NCBI GenBank assembly: GCA_025449115.1
Contig: JAHLKC010000163.1
Coordinates: 1 to 64,000 of the forward strand
Length of the DNA stretch: 64,000 nt
Direction: 5' to 3'
DNA from: Chytridium lagenaria
Lineage: Eukaryota > Chytridiomycota > Chytridiomycetes > Chytridiales > Chytridiaceae
Below are positions 48,412 to 59,538 of this stretch, one piece after another. The stretch's first letter is position 1. The number at the start of each line of letters is the position of its first letter. The notes beneath the pieces were generated by a model. It was not told the DNA's origin. It ran no database searches and saw only the letters and a list, made by a program, of their open reading frames with translations. Made by a program: the position numbers and the translations under genes.

Positions 48412-51400
48412 TTATTCAACCCCTCCCCATTTATTGCCCTGCTGACCCTGCTGCGGCATAGTCTGCATAGACGGCGTCCCATACTGTCCTTGCGGCGGCT
48501 GCGTAGCGGGCGCACCGTAAGGTCCCTGCGGAGGCTGTTGAAACTGCTGCTGGGGTTGCTGGAACTGTTGGGGTTGTTGGTAGCCCTGTTGGGAGGGGTA
48601 GGGAGAGTCATGGGGGCTGCGGAGACGGGGGTGACAGGGGGTTGCTGGTAGCGGTTTTGGGAGGGGTAGGGTTGTTGCAGTTGTTGAGGTTGTTGGGGAG
48701 CGGAAACTTGCTGAACAGAGTTCCTGTAATTTGTGCGGTTATTCATCAAGTTTAAGAGGTTGAAAAAGGCAGAAGAGCAACAAAACGACGGGGAGATGCC
48801 GCATATCATAAATATGAGACATCCAAATCAACTCACATGTTCCTCTCCATCTCCCTCCTCTTCTGCTCCTCCTGCTGTCTAATCATCTCCTGCAATTGTT
48901 GCTCGGCCGCCCTCTGCTGCGCAGCCGCCGCCATCTCCCTCTCCTCTCTTTCCCTCCTTTCCCTATCCATCCTCTCCCTCTCCATCCTTTCAGCACGTTC
49001 CCTCTCCTCCCTCTGCTGCTGCACCATAACCATCTGCTGAGCCTGCGCCTCCCTCATCCTGTTCTCAGCATCAATCCTCACAGAGTCTCCTTCGATCCTC
49101 GCCTCCCTCCACCTCACAAACCGTTCCGCCGTCAATTGCCTCAGATCGTCGGAATGGTGGTACAGGATCGCGTCCTTGAGTTGGGAAAATTCATTCTCAG
49201 CACCGGCAGTCATCTGGGCGTGGTTAGAGATGGCGAACGGGACGGCACCGGGGATTCCTTGACGGGAAATGTCGAGAAGTTCAGACATCTGGAGACCAAA
49301 GCCGTATATAGGGATACGGGCGCGAGCGATTTCTTCGAGGACAGAGACTTTGAGTGCAGAGATCTCGTTAGGCTTGAGGGTGTCACACTTGACAATGACG
49401 GGGACAAGGTTGACCACAGGACCGAGGCGGCGCATAAACTCAATGTCGACGGGTTTCAAGCGGTGCTGTTTTTTGGTTTTTTTAAAAAATTACATTAACA
49501 TCCCAACAAATCGATGATTGAAAGAGTAAAAAAAAACTACTCACGAGAATACCGTAAATGCACACATCCACATGTCCATGCGCTCCAGATCCGGTACTCA
49601 AATACCTCACCAAATTCGGCACCCTTTCCATCCTTTCAAAATCTCATCCGTTTCCCTGAATTTGGCAACGTGGTGGTTAACGACAGGGTCAATGGTAGCG
49701 ATAGCGTCAACCTGGGCACCAAAACCAGGAGTATCCACGATACTCAAATTGTTTGGGTCTTCACCAGTCTTTAGCGCAATGAAAGGGATGGTGGAAGCCT
49801 TCATGTCAGAGATACGGGTGGTAGTGGGGTAAGGGTACGAGGGGAAAGTCTCGGTGTACGTGATCTCGGGGATTGTGAAAAACTTCTTGATGAGAGAGGT
49901 CTACCAGTAAAGAAGGTTTGTTTAAAAAAAAAAAGGATTAGATGATGAAGAAGACACATTTTAAAAGAAAAAGAATATGTGAGCAGAAAGTACACACCTT
50001 TCCAATACCAGAATCACCAACAATCGACACCTTAATACACCCCACATTCGCAGAGACCCTTGCCCTACCAGCCCTAACCCTCCTAATATCCTCCAACTTC
50101 CTCACAAGCTCATCCCTCGAAAGCACAGACCTGACAGAGGTGCTCGACACAATGCTCGTATCCAAGAGACTACCACCCTGTCCAGACGTCACAGGATTAT
50201 AGTTCCTCGGAACAACACGAATAGGGTACTGCGTAACATGCGCAAAAGGCGGCTTAGACGGATCACCAGCGACAGGGGCGGCAGACGTCGACGTGGTGGA
50301 AAGAGGATAGGTGGTGGCCGCAGTGGACGTCGTTTGAGGGGCAGAGTAGGACGAGGCAGCGGGAGCAGGGGTAGAGTAGGAAGTGGTGGTAGTGGCGGAA
50401 GAGGAGGAGGAGGAGGAGGAGGGGGTTGCAGCAGCAGGGGCGGCGGCAGGGGGGGCGGCGGCAGGGGAGGGGGTGTAAAAAGGAGCGGAGGAGGACGACG
50501 ACGAGGACGACGACGAAGACGAACCTCCGGCAGTGTTGCTGGATACAGCGGGCTTACTGGGTGCTGCAGATGCGTAGGCATTGGTCACTGACGGAGGAGG
50601 GCCGGCAGCGGCGACCGGGGTGCAGCAGCGGCAGCAGATGCCGGAGCAGCGGCGTAGGATGGAGGAGTGTAAGTAGGGGGAGCGTTGTAAGTAGGGGAGC
50701 ATCGCCCATATTTTTAGCCGCATCCTGACGAGCCTCCGCAGCCTTGTCAGCGGCGGCCTTGGTGTTGGGAAAGACCCCGACGCTGTCTTGGTTAATAGAG
50801 GCAATTGGGAGGGCAGGAGCAACCGCAGAAGGAGGGGGACCGGCCGAAGGAGCAAACGAGCCTGTCGAAGGGGGTTGTTCGCCTTTACGGAGAGAGCTGC
50901 CACGAGCCAAAGGCTTGACATCAGAGCTGCCTCCTGAAGGTGCTGAGACGGGAGCCGGGGTGGCCGCAATAGGTTTGGCGGAAAGGAAGTTGCGGGGAAG
51001 GAGACCAATCTCAAAGGTGTTCTCGTTCTTGCCGAGAACCCAGCCTAAAAAACATGATGTTTAGATACTCAACTCCAAGCTATTCAGGCCACCGTCTTTC
51101 AGCGAGGTCAGCGAGCGGTTAGAAAAACCACGGCTCCAACGAGATCTTTGCTCAACACAGACACACACCACCAAACAACAATAAACTCACCGTCATCATA
51201 GCTTTGAACAATAGTAACAGTGTGTCCAAGTGCAAGTCGAATCTCGTCTGAATTCACTGTATATCCGGATCAATATCATCCCATCCATCAGAGAGCATTG
51301 GAGAAGGACAAAAAAAAGAAAGGTCAATGACATTGAGATGACGGTATGGCATTTCACAAAAAGGAGTTAGGGAGGAGAGACACAAAAGTTTTTCAGAATG

Positions 51401-51808
51401 CAAGACGGCGAGGATCAACTCAATAATGGTGTCTGGGGGAAGCATTCATCGATCAGGAGATAGACAAGGATAACGGACTCCAAAGTTTACTTCAAAGCCC
51501 TCTTTGCCACGATCCCATGAAGCTTCCCACTGAACAGCGATGATCCATGTCGATTGCTGATTACTGCATGCCTCCCACCCCTCCATATCAACTCATTTCA
51601 TTCCATGCATCAACAAGCAACAGAAACAAAAAGATAGAGAAGAAGACCAAGATCAACCCGCACAACTTCAAGGTAGCATGCATCACAGACTGACAACAGC
51701 CCCACAAAAAGACCCCTTCAAACTCACCAGGGCGTAAGCCGCAATAGCCGAGTACTTTTCAGAGGCCCCATCATCGAGGCCCGCTGAAGATGATCCAAGA
51801 GCAGACAT
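48412..51808 (-). CDS. SH3-septin fusion protein with Q/P-rich tail
   Basis: Septins are GTP-binding filament proteins at septa, bud necks and cortex. Exon 1 (51808-51728) reads LGSSSAGLDDGASEKYSAIA. Exons 2-3 complete an SH3 fold: NSDEIRLALGHTVTIVQSYD, then GWVLGKNENTFEIGLLPRNF (about 51250-50970). A Pro/Ala/Ser linker of about 290 residues follows, including a 12-Ser run. The GTPase has P-loop VSIVGDSGIGK|TSLIKKF (intron between), switch 2 VDTPGFG, the septin LKPVDIEFMRRL and G4 VPVIVKCDTLKPNE (normally AKAD). The usual septin-unique YPWG segment is absent: AISNHAQMTAG runs straight into AENEFSQLKDAIL. An Arg/Glu/Gln coiled coil (RERAERMERERMDRERRERE) precedes a Q/P/Y-rich tail, ending NKWGGVE at TAA 48412-48414. 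Indels occur near 51728, 50710, 49640 and 48600. The continuity of SH3 and GTPase through one exon (about 51044-49998) makes the fusion convincing. Confidence 0.85.
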
Positions 51809-52123
51809 TGAAGTTAAACAAAAAAGGACTGACTGGCAAACTGATGGATGGTTGAAAGCAACGACGATGAAAAGTCAATATGTAGATAACAACGACGGAA
51901 GGTGCAAAAAGTTTGAGGGGAATGCAAATTGGAGCACAAAAAAATTAATGCAAGCCGTTCGATTTTTGGAGTTTCAGCCAGATGAATGATTCTAAAAGGA
52001 AAATAAACTGCTGGAAAAGCAGGGTGTTTTATTTCTTCGACTATTAAAATTACATCTTTCCTATCGGCGAGTGTTTATTATAGTCGTCGACGGTATAAAA
52101 TAACGCTTAGGCTCGGTCTTTGT
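51809..52123. other. Short intergenic region
   Basis: Septin 5' flank and PPT1 3' flank (the two genes are on the same strand). No other feature seen. Confidence 0.5.
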
Positions 52124-53837
52124 TCACGACTGAATTACAAACACGTCGTTATCCTTCTTGCTCTCCTCATCACCATCGCTTCCACCTCCTTCCATTTCGT
52201 TCTCCATATCCCGCATCTCTACCATCTCAGAAGTAACGTTCAGGTAATTAACCAAAATCCCTTCAAAAAATTCTCGAGAGAATCCCATCTACGAAGCATC
52301 AAACACACAGTTAACATGTCTTTCCTCCCAAAGCAATTCATTTAAGACAAAGAGATTAGAAAAAACCCACATGTCTCCCTTCAGCTTCCAAAAAAATGAG
52401 TTTCCCCTGCTCATCCAATTCCCTGATTCCAATCCAGTCCTCCTTATAAATTGGTTGCTCACGCATCGGAATCATAACCATATTCTCATCGTAATATCCA
52501 AACCACTTAATAACACACGCATTAAGAATCTGAACATAGGAAAGTGAAGCTTACAGAGCTTTCGGCGGGTACAACGGTCTCCTCCTCGCTAAACTTGATC
52601 AAGACAAACTTTTCAAGAGATGCCAGGTTTTTTTTAAAAGTGACGTTCCGGCGGTCGGGAACCTCGTTGTTGGCAGCGGCCAGGAACAGGCTTTTTTCAA
52701 GATACCTAGCAATATTCCTAGGATCCTGCATTCATCATTAATACCTCCCCCCAAGCCTCCATGAAAGGGATTAAACATGTACTAAACAAATACGCGCATT
52801 AACCCACCCTAAAATACTGCGCTTGCACACTCCTCCTCTGAACCCACGGCCAATAACTTCCTTGTCTTATTAACCCCCTCATAATTGCACACTTCCCACC
52901 CCATCATTCTCCTTTGTACATCCAGGCGCATCCGCAACCCCCAAATGCTGCGAACCAAATGTAACGAGGGTATGAACTTTTGGGAAATTGCATCTCTCGA
53001 CAAACGAACGGAGGAATTGGCCGCCTTGGGAGAATCCGATAGCGTGGATGCGGGGGTGTGCTAGGAGGAAGGGATTGGTCGAAAGTTGGGTGCAAACGGA
53101 TTCGACCTAAAGGTTTGAGTAAGAGTTTTACAACAGTGGTTTACTTGATTTTCGACTAGGTCAAAGAATCCACGGGAACGGTCGTCGTCTTCGGTATCGC
53201 CGAGGCAGATCGAGTGGACATAGACGCCGGGAAGAGTTTCATTAATGACTCCTTGAATGTATCCCATACTAATTAACAACGATTAGCATTCATTAAGCAG
53301 TGCACATTTTAGCGATGATAAAAAATGTAGGGGGAGAAAAACAAAAAACAAGTGCTTACCTGTCGGGATTATTGCAAGAATCACCCATGCCTTTTAAAAT
53401 TACGATCAAAATATTTCATGTTTAGAGAATAGAAAGGTAAACAGTAGTATCGAAAAAAAGGAACATAAAGCAGACAACATCACATCATCCTCAGAAAGAT
53501 TAAACCTACCATGCCATATTACAATGGGAATATACGAAGGATCTAGATAAAAAGTATTAATCATCAGTTAAGATAGAGCAAATGTACGCCAACACCAAGT
53601 CAAGGACAAAAGCCATCATCAACATGCATGAGAATACACTTTTAAAAAAACACAATTGTTCGATGCTAACGCTCACAACAACAAACCTCAACGAACAAAT
53701 GAATTAGCTCACTAACCTGCCTTTGCTGGTAGTGACAAAGACTTGGAAGATGACACATGAGCAGCCGCTGCTTTGGATACAGACGAGTACGCGATGAGCA
53801 GTCCTCCCGCAAGAAAAGTTGCAACCAGCATGTGCAT
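52124..53837 (-). CDS. PPT1: Palmitoyl-protein thioesterase (PPT1-like)
   Basis: Lysosomal/vacuolar alpha/beta hydrolase that removes fatty acyl groups from cysteines. It starts MHMLVATFLAGGLLIAYSSV (signal anchor or signal peptide). Small exons join smoothly: PSYIPIVIWHG|MGDSCNNPDS|MGYIQGVINETLPGVYVHSI. The nucleophile lies in HAIGFSQGGQFLRSFVERCN (about 53020). In a shifted frame, RGLIRQGSYWPWVQRRSVQA then YF|RDPRNIARYLEKSLFLA match the PPT1 DFIRKTL/AEYWHDP region. Next come VTFKKNLASLEKFVLIKF and ESSWFGYYDENMVMIPMREQ (the acid position is Glu here). The catalytic His lies in FLEAEGRHMGFSREFFEGIL. An acidic Glu/Ser tail ends at TGA 52124-52126. Six introns. A longer start at 53954 is possible but is less hydrophobic. 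Confidence 0.92.
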
Positions 53838-54257
53838 AGAGCAATCAAGTTGCAAAATTTTGTTTTGTTTGATGGCCCAGCTTTGTCTGGACTTTTGCGA
53901 CCCGGCCACCGTAAAGCGCTGAACTATTCGGTGGTGGTCAACGTGAGTATGCAATCGTTGCTGATTGCATGCATGTAAAGAAGAAGAAGAAAATATACAC
54001 GCATGAATAATAATTTTAATAGAAATGATTGATGTTTATGCGTAATCGTTTACTTTCCGTCAGAAGCGTAGTTTGTATCCTTCAGCGCTCACTACCCACC
54101 GCCTCCATAGTATCATCATCACTCGTCTACCTCAAGTTCCCAAAAAAAGGCCTTCGTTGACTCACACCAACCTTTCCTTTCCGTCCCACCTCCTCAAAAG
54201 CGCAAAATTTCTCTTCCTTTTTTTTCACCTTCATCCCCATCACCATCATCATCACCC
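53838..54257. promoter_or_regulatory. Shared divergent promoter region of PPT1 and COX6A
   Basis: The two genes start 420 bp apart in opposite directions, so both promoters must lie here. A CACC/ATCATC-rich stretch directly precedes the COX6A ATG. No clear TATA box was seen. Confidence 0.4.
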
Positions 54258-55398
54258 ATGTTCCGCATTGCTAGGATCATCGCTCAGAGGCGTCTTGCCT
54301 CCTCCTCGGCGGCCACCACCTCTGAGGCCACCGGTGTTTCATCAGCCTTCAACTTTGATGTCACCAAGCCTGCTACTTGGCCTGCCGCAAAGGACTCTAT
54401 GCTTGCTGAGAACTTCCACGCAAAGGAGCATGCTAAGGGTAGGTTCATGAAGAAGATGGATGGATAGGTGGGAGAGGGAGCACCAGAGAGGCTGGAGGTG
54501 GAATAGGATCACGGAGAGATGGTGAATGTATTTTTTATCAAGGGATGTTGAAAGTTGTAGAGTTCGTCGTTAGGTTTCATCAAATTTTGGGGCTGGAGCA
54601 CAGACAGCCCATGGAAAGAGCAGCAGAAGCACGATCCGCCATTACAAGCTTTGAACTCACTCACTTGCCATCATCGCAGGTTCTACCAAGTGGTGGTTTT
54701 ACTTCAACTTGATCTTCACGATTCCCGCCCTCGCCGTCGTCTCCTACACTGCTGTTCCCCGTGAACTCGAGCACATGAAGCACCTTTCTGAGCACCCCAA
54801 CGAGTTTATTGAATTCCCTCACATCAGGAAGAGGAAGAACGTATGTACACTTAATTTTACGTCTGAGGTTAATGGTTATTCATTTCTAACCCTACGGCTC
54901 CTCTTATTATATCCTTTTTTTGAATAACAGCCCTTCCCTTGGGGCGACGACTCGCTCTTCCACAACGACAACTCCAACCCCGTACGTTCATCTCTACTTT
55001 TTTTTCCTCCTTTTTGATGGATTATTGCTATGGATGGGGTAGGGTGGTGTAATTATTTATAAGGATTTAAAGTCTTTATTGCGGAAGAAACATGGAATGT
55101 CGGAGATAATAGGGAATTTGAAGAGAACAGGGAAATCGCGTAGTTGTCGAAAGATGATGGATATTGCGCACATAAAGGATGAAGATTTGGGAAAAAAAAT
55201 AATTAGAAATCTAACATTCTCATTTCTCACTACCCCCCACACTGCATCGAAAATAACCACGAAACCCAAACGATAAAACGACCACGACCACCACCTTTCT
55301 TTTATCAAAAATCGTTATTCGTCAACTTACAACTCTTCTTTATGCACTCCACCCATGATCTTGTGACCGCCACCACCCATGGGATACAGAGGCCTTGA
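54258..55398 (+). CDS. COX6A: Cytochrome c oxidase subunit VIa
   Basis: Small inner-membrane subunit of respiratory complex IV. Exon 1 (54258-54438) encodes a basic mitochondrial presequence (MFRIARIIAQRRLASSSA). The intron is 54439-54679. Exon 2 (54680-54840) has TKWWFYFNLIFTIPALAVVS, the single membrane helix, then PNEFIEFPHIRKRKN. The intron is 54841-54930. Exon 3 (54931-54981) has PFPWGDDSLFHNDNSNP, the family's conserved PFPWGDGxxxLFHN signature. The last exon is uncertain. Acceptor GATACAG at 55389 adds RP and stops at 55398, giving a normal family length. An earlier acceptor (GGGGTAG near 55043) would add about 77 basic residues to a stop near 55276, which would be atypical. Confidence 0.93.
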
Positions 55399-55970
55399 AT
55401 GTGAATGGAAGTGAAGCGTGGAAATCATTAAAAAGATATTTTGTTTTTTAAGTTAGTGATTTTTTTCTGGCTTTTTGCATGCGGGGATTTTTGATGGGAG
55501 GGATTTGTGGTAGTTGAAGGGTTGGGAGGAGTGTAATTCTTATTCTCTTTTTTTCTCTATACGCCTCCCCCTTTTTCTTTTAACCCTCGAACAAAACAAA
55601 CTCTAAGAAAACCTCTTGTGGCAAACCCAGAACGTTCGTTTCCCTTTTTTCGTTATTACATTTCCCGAAAGACTAAAGATAAAGGCACCTCATCCCAAAG
55701 TTATTTCCTGGTTTTTATCCTCTCGGCGTATTTCTGTTTCCTTCCTTCCCCCCACCCCTTTCAAACTTTCTCCTTCTTTCGCGTGATGTAATTTTTTCGT
55801 TATTCCCAAACTCCACAAAGTCCAGCTGTCAAGATCCGTAAAGCCTCTACGCCAATATGAATGAAACCCACATTGACAGGGGAATTTCAGGCGCTCTCCA
55901 TAGGGAGGATTGAGAGAGAAAGAGAGAAGGGGCAAGATACTAAAGATAAAAAAGAAGACGTGGAGGGATG
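55399..55970. other. Convergent 3' spacer
   Basis: T-rich sequence between COX6A and the reverse-strand phosphatase. No gene was recognised. Confidence 0.45.
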
Positions 55971-57030
55971 CTAGAAGGCAGTGTCATACCGTTTGCTCGG
56001 AGTGAGATCTTGGGGTTCGCCGTCGCAGTAGAGAGCAGTGACCCTATCGCCGACAATCTCGAGGGCAGCGCAGTTACCACCATAGTAGGAAGAGATGCCA
56101 ACATCCACGATCAACGCCATATGGTTGCATCGAGAAAGGATACGTCCATTTAGCTACAAGCAATAAAAATGATTAGAAAAGAGACGTGAAAGAAACTTGA
56201 ATACATAGGAGAGCGAATGCAGATATTCACCTGAGGAGTATGGCCCATCACCATCCTCTTTGCCTTCAACTCATACAAAGCCTTTACCAATTTTCCACAC
56301 ACCTCTCCCTCATGTTCCATAGCATACCCACGATACCACAACACACCTTCCCCTCCAAACACATCCGCATACCAATCCCCCTTATCCATCGCCTTTTTCG
56401 CCGCATCATTGATCCCTTGGATCCCCTTTTCGGCCCACTTCATCGTGACACCTCCATGGACGAAAACCGTCCCTTCCTCCAACGCAACAACCGGAAGTGC
56501 TCGAAGCTCCTTCCCAATCCATCCATCCTTCGAAAAAGCTACTTGCCGCTGTTTCGCACCCCCAAACGACTTGACGTCCCCAGGGGTGACATACCTCCAA
56601 TCCATGGCCATATTCATGACCTCATGGTTCCCCAAGGTTCGCACGACTTTGGAGCCAGCAGCTGCAGCTTGGTCGGTGAGGTTTCGCATCAACTCGTACA
56701 AGGGGATGGTGGCGTCGCCGCGATCGACAATGTCACCAGTTTGGACGAGAATGGTGTTGGGTTTGGCGATCCAGTTGGAGGAGTCGTCAATGAGTTTGGC
56801 CATGCGGAGCACGCGGAGGGTGTTGGGGAGGTCGCCATGGAAATCACCGATGGCTATCACGCGGGTGGGGGAGGGCCGGAGGGTTTTTGCGGAGTGAAGT
56901 GTTGGACGGGAGGGTGTTTAGGGAGGAGATCTGGATCTTGATGGACATGCTGAGCTGATACGATGGAGACTATGAGAGTGAAGAGGAGGAAGAGGAGGTA
57001 GCGGTGGGGTGATGGTGATGAGGTATCCAT
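55971..57030 (-). CDS. Shewanella-like (SLP-type) metallophosphatase, secreted or lumenal
   Basis: PPP-superfamily phosphoesterase with a dinuclear metal site. An N-terminal signal peptide (YLLFLLFTLIVSIVSAQHVH) is followed, after a one-base slip in a C-run near 56870, by RVIAIGDFHGDLPNTLRVL. The metal-site motifs follow in order: GDFHGD, VQTGDIVDRGD, RTLGNHEVMN, VFVHGGVTMKW and MVMGHTPQ. A 77-nt intron (56154-56230) leads to the last exon (56153-55971), LNGRILSRCNHMALIVDVGI, ending at TAG. The wording GNHEVMN and RYVTPGD is typical of SLP phosphatases, which fungi, plants and some bacteria share. It is head to head with the DUF4442 gene, 286 bp apart. Confidence 0.9.
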
Positions 57031-57315
57031 CGTCTGATGAGTGGTTCTTGCAATGTGATGTGATGTGATGAACGTCGATGAGGTCGGATTCGCCTGCTGT
57101 GATGTGGTTAGACCTTGAATGAGTCCGGTCGTCTTTTTTGGAAAAGAAAAACACAACGTGGAGGCAGAGACAGAGTGGGTGTTGCAAGTTGCAACAACAA
57201 AAAAAAGGATTTCGGCCCGAGTCCTCCTCAAGAACACCCAACATCATCAATCTTTCGCAATTTCAACTCCATTCACCTCCAACCACTCCCTCACTCCACA
57301 CCGCTCTCTACAAAC
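57031..57315. promoter_or_regulatory. Divergent promoter region, SLP phosphatase and DUF4442 gene
   Basis: The 285-bp gap between two outward-facing start codons must contain both promoters. It contains a tgatgtgatgtgatg repeat at 57056-57070. No TATA box was seen. Confidence 0.4.
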
Positions 57316-58004
57316 ATGTCTGGCAAACTTGGATTAATTGGCTGGTGGACCTTCCTTGCAAAGGTCCCCATTGTAGGCAATTGGATCTTTAATGCTCTTG
57401 TCGCCTTCTCTTCTCCCTACACTGGTAACTCCTACAATATACTTCTTCTTCTATCCCCTAACATTTTTCAAAAGGCTCTGTCCCTCTCGCCTTTAAATCC
57501 CTTACTGTCGGAAAATGTGTTGGCACCATGCGGGAACGCCGTGCAATCCGGAATCCATTCATGTCGGTCCACGCAGCAGCTTTAATTAATATGGGTGAAG
57601 CGGTGGTACGTATGCCACCTCCCGTCGCTTTCTCCACATTTACCGTTTTCTGATCAATACTTTTACTTTTTTGTTGTTTTCCAGGGCGGCATGTCTGTCC
57701 TCACCTGGATCGAAGATCAACCTAAACCCCTTCGCGCCATCGTCGTCAACCTCACCGGTACCTACTCCAAAAAGGCCCGCGGACTCCTCACAGCCACCGC
57801 TCACGTTACCGACGACATGATGAACAAGGCGATTGCGGATGGGCAGATCAACGTGGTGACAGAGATCAAGGTAATTTCTTTAAATTTAGCATGTACTTAA
57901 ACCTTTTTTAGGACGCTGCTGGGGATGTCGTTGCGGAAATAAGTGCGTTGTGGAAAATCTCGGAGGCACCGCCTAAGCCGTCGCAGAAGATTAAGGCGAA
58001 TTGA
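57316..58004 (+). CDS. DUF4442 hotdog-fold (thioesterase-like) protein
   Basis: 172 residues from four exons (57316-57424, 57475-57605, 57685-57870 and 57912-58004; 519 nt, frame intact throughout). It starts MSGKLGLIGWWTFLAKVPIV. The core NPFMSVHAAALINMGEAVGG matches the DUF4442/hotdog helix (NPxxSIHAxALxxLxE). The strands VNLTGTYSKKARGLLTATAH and VVAEISALWKI complete the fold. Hotdog proteins of this group act on acyl thioesters; the substrate is unknown. It is one of the few genes here without a frame break. Confidence 0.88.
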
Positions 58005-58443
58005 GCGATTTGGGAAAGTGAGGCGTGTAATCATTCGTTTTTGGTGGTGTTGAGCTGTTGCTATAAATATGGAGTGGATGAAATCGGGAAGTGGGGGCCG
58101 TAGAAGAAAAGGTGCCAAACACTTATTAAATATTTACTTGCTTTTCACTTTCAAAAAGGGATAAACCCTATTTTATACATAGTTATTAGTTTTGTCACCG
58201 TTTTCTTGTGAGTGTGCCGAAGTTATGATTTCTTTTTTGGCTAAAATGATCGCAAACTTGCAATGGCTCCAACAGCAACTCATAATCCAAAAACCTTTTT
58301 TTTAAGTCGGTCACAGATAAAACATGTATTCGTCAAAAGTGGGGGGGGGGAAAAACAACAATCATCAACGACCATATCCACACTCAACCAACCGACAAAT
58401 TTCTTAAAGCGATAACGAAAACAAGGGAAATATAAGCCTTTTT
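58005..58443. other. Convergent 3' spacer
   Basis: Mixed composition with a G9 run near 58342-58350. No gene was recognised. Confidence 0.45.
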
Positions 58444-59538
58444 TCAAAGCTCACTGTGCTCCTTCGCAGCGGCGGCGGCGGCAGCCTTCTCCTTCTCCTT
58501 TTTGAGGTAAGGCACCCCTCAGCGCTATGCGAATCCCCGATCCAGCGTGATGAGCGTGTCCTCCCTTCTTCGCAAAGTCTTTCTTAAAGTCTAAGGCAGT
58601 CATGTCAAAAAGTCGTTTAAACGCAATGCACTTACGGGGACAAGCCTTTTCAAGGGGACAGTTGACGGCTTTGTCCTTGTTCTCCTTGACTTCCTTGTAG
58701 TAGCTGCAAAGATTAGAGATAGAAGAGGAGGGGGGCTTACGGGCATTTGTCGGCGATGGGACATTTTTTGCCGTCAAAGTTGATCTCCTTGCCGGCCTTA
58801 ATATCCTGACATAGGCAAAGAAAAAATGTGAGCATCACGCGTAACCACCAGAGGAAAGAAAAATGGTCGAGATAAATAACGAAACCAGAAAGGTGCCATT
58901 AATAGAACGAGGGACGTTCTAGGAAAAAAGAGAGATGCTTTGGAAAGCTAAGCACAAAACTCACATCGTAGAACGGACACTTGCCAGCCAAAGGACATTT
59001 GTGACCCTTTGCGGTGAACAACTCAGCCCATGCTGGCATCTCCCTTATGTTGGTCGTAATAAGGGCAACCTCCCTTCTTAAGAGGACATCCGCCGGTTTC
59101 CTCTCCCAGTAGTACTGGGGTGTTCCTTTTTAGGAAAGATTAACTATAAGGAGTGGTTTCCTTTACAAAAAAAAGGTAATCAATTACGGCAAGCTTACCT
59201 TTACGTATCTAGTATCCAAAGAAAAGGTTCAGGTCAAAGCCATGGATAATTACAAGTTAGGATTATAGATATCTCAAAATGTGCATCAACGACAAGAAAT
59301 TCGGTCTCGTACACAACCACAACATGCAGTCCCCCAAAAAGAAAGAAAGAATAAAGTCCAGCATCTAAAAAAGCTTCCACAATAAAACACATCAAAACAC
59401 CTACGGGCACTTTCCAGCAAGCGGGCACTTGCTCTTGGCGGGAGCAGCATCTTCTTCAGCACTGACAACGACAGCCACAAACGCAATGATAGCGAAGAGA
59501 AGGAACAAGATGAGGCGAGTGGCGGACGAGGACTTCAT
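58444..59538 (-). CDS. Secretory CPxxxxCPYY-repeat protein with possible ER-retention tail
   Basis: It starts at ATG 59538 with a clear signal peptide (MKSSSATRLILFLLFAIIAF) followed by EEDAAPAKSKCPLAGKCP. Later exons carry the same double-Cys-Pro unit: GGCPLKKGGCPYYDQHKG (about 59060), KGHKCPLAGKCPFYD (about 58990), KKCPIADKCPYYKEVKEN (about 58760), NCPLEKACP|HFKKDF (about 58640, intron between) and CPYLKKEKEKAAAAAAKE (about 58480). The last exon, read with one inserted C, ends KEHSEL before TGA 58444-58446. Units are separated by Lys/Glu-rich helical stretches, so this is a repeat protein of about five units with paired CP motifs. HSEL resembles the (K/H)xEL signals recognised by the ER retrieval receptor. 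I do not recognise the family. Exon borders in 59100-59400 are uncertain. Confidence 0.6.

Noticed and set aside
52556..52600. Loss of the catalytic Asp in PPT1 (V-V-P instead of V-D-P)
   Set aside because: An acidic residue (Glu in AESSWFG) aligns with the neighbouring acid that appears conserved as Glu in other lineages, so inactivity is not supported.
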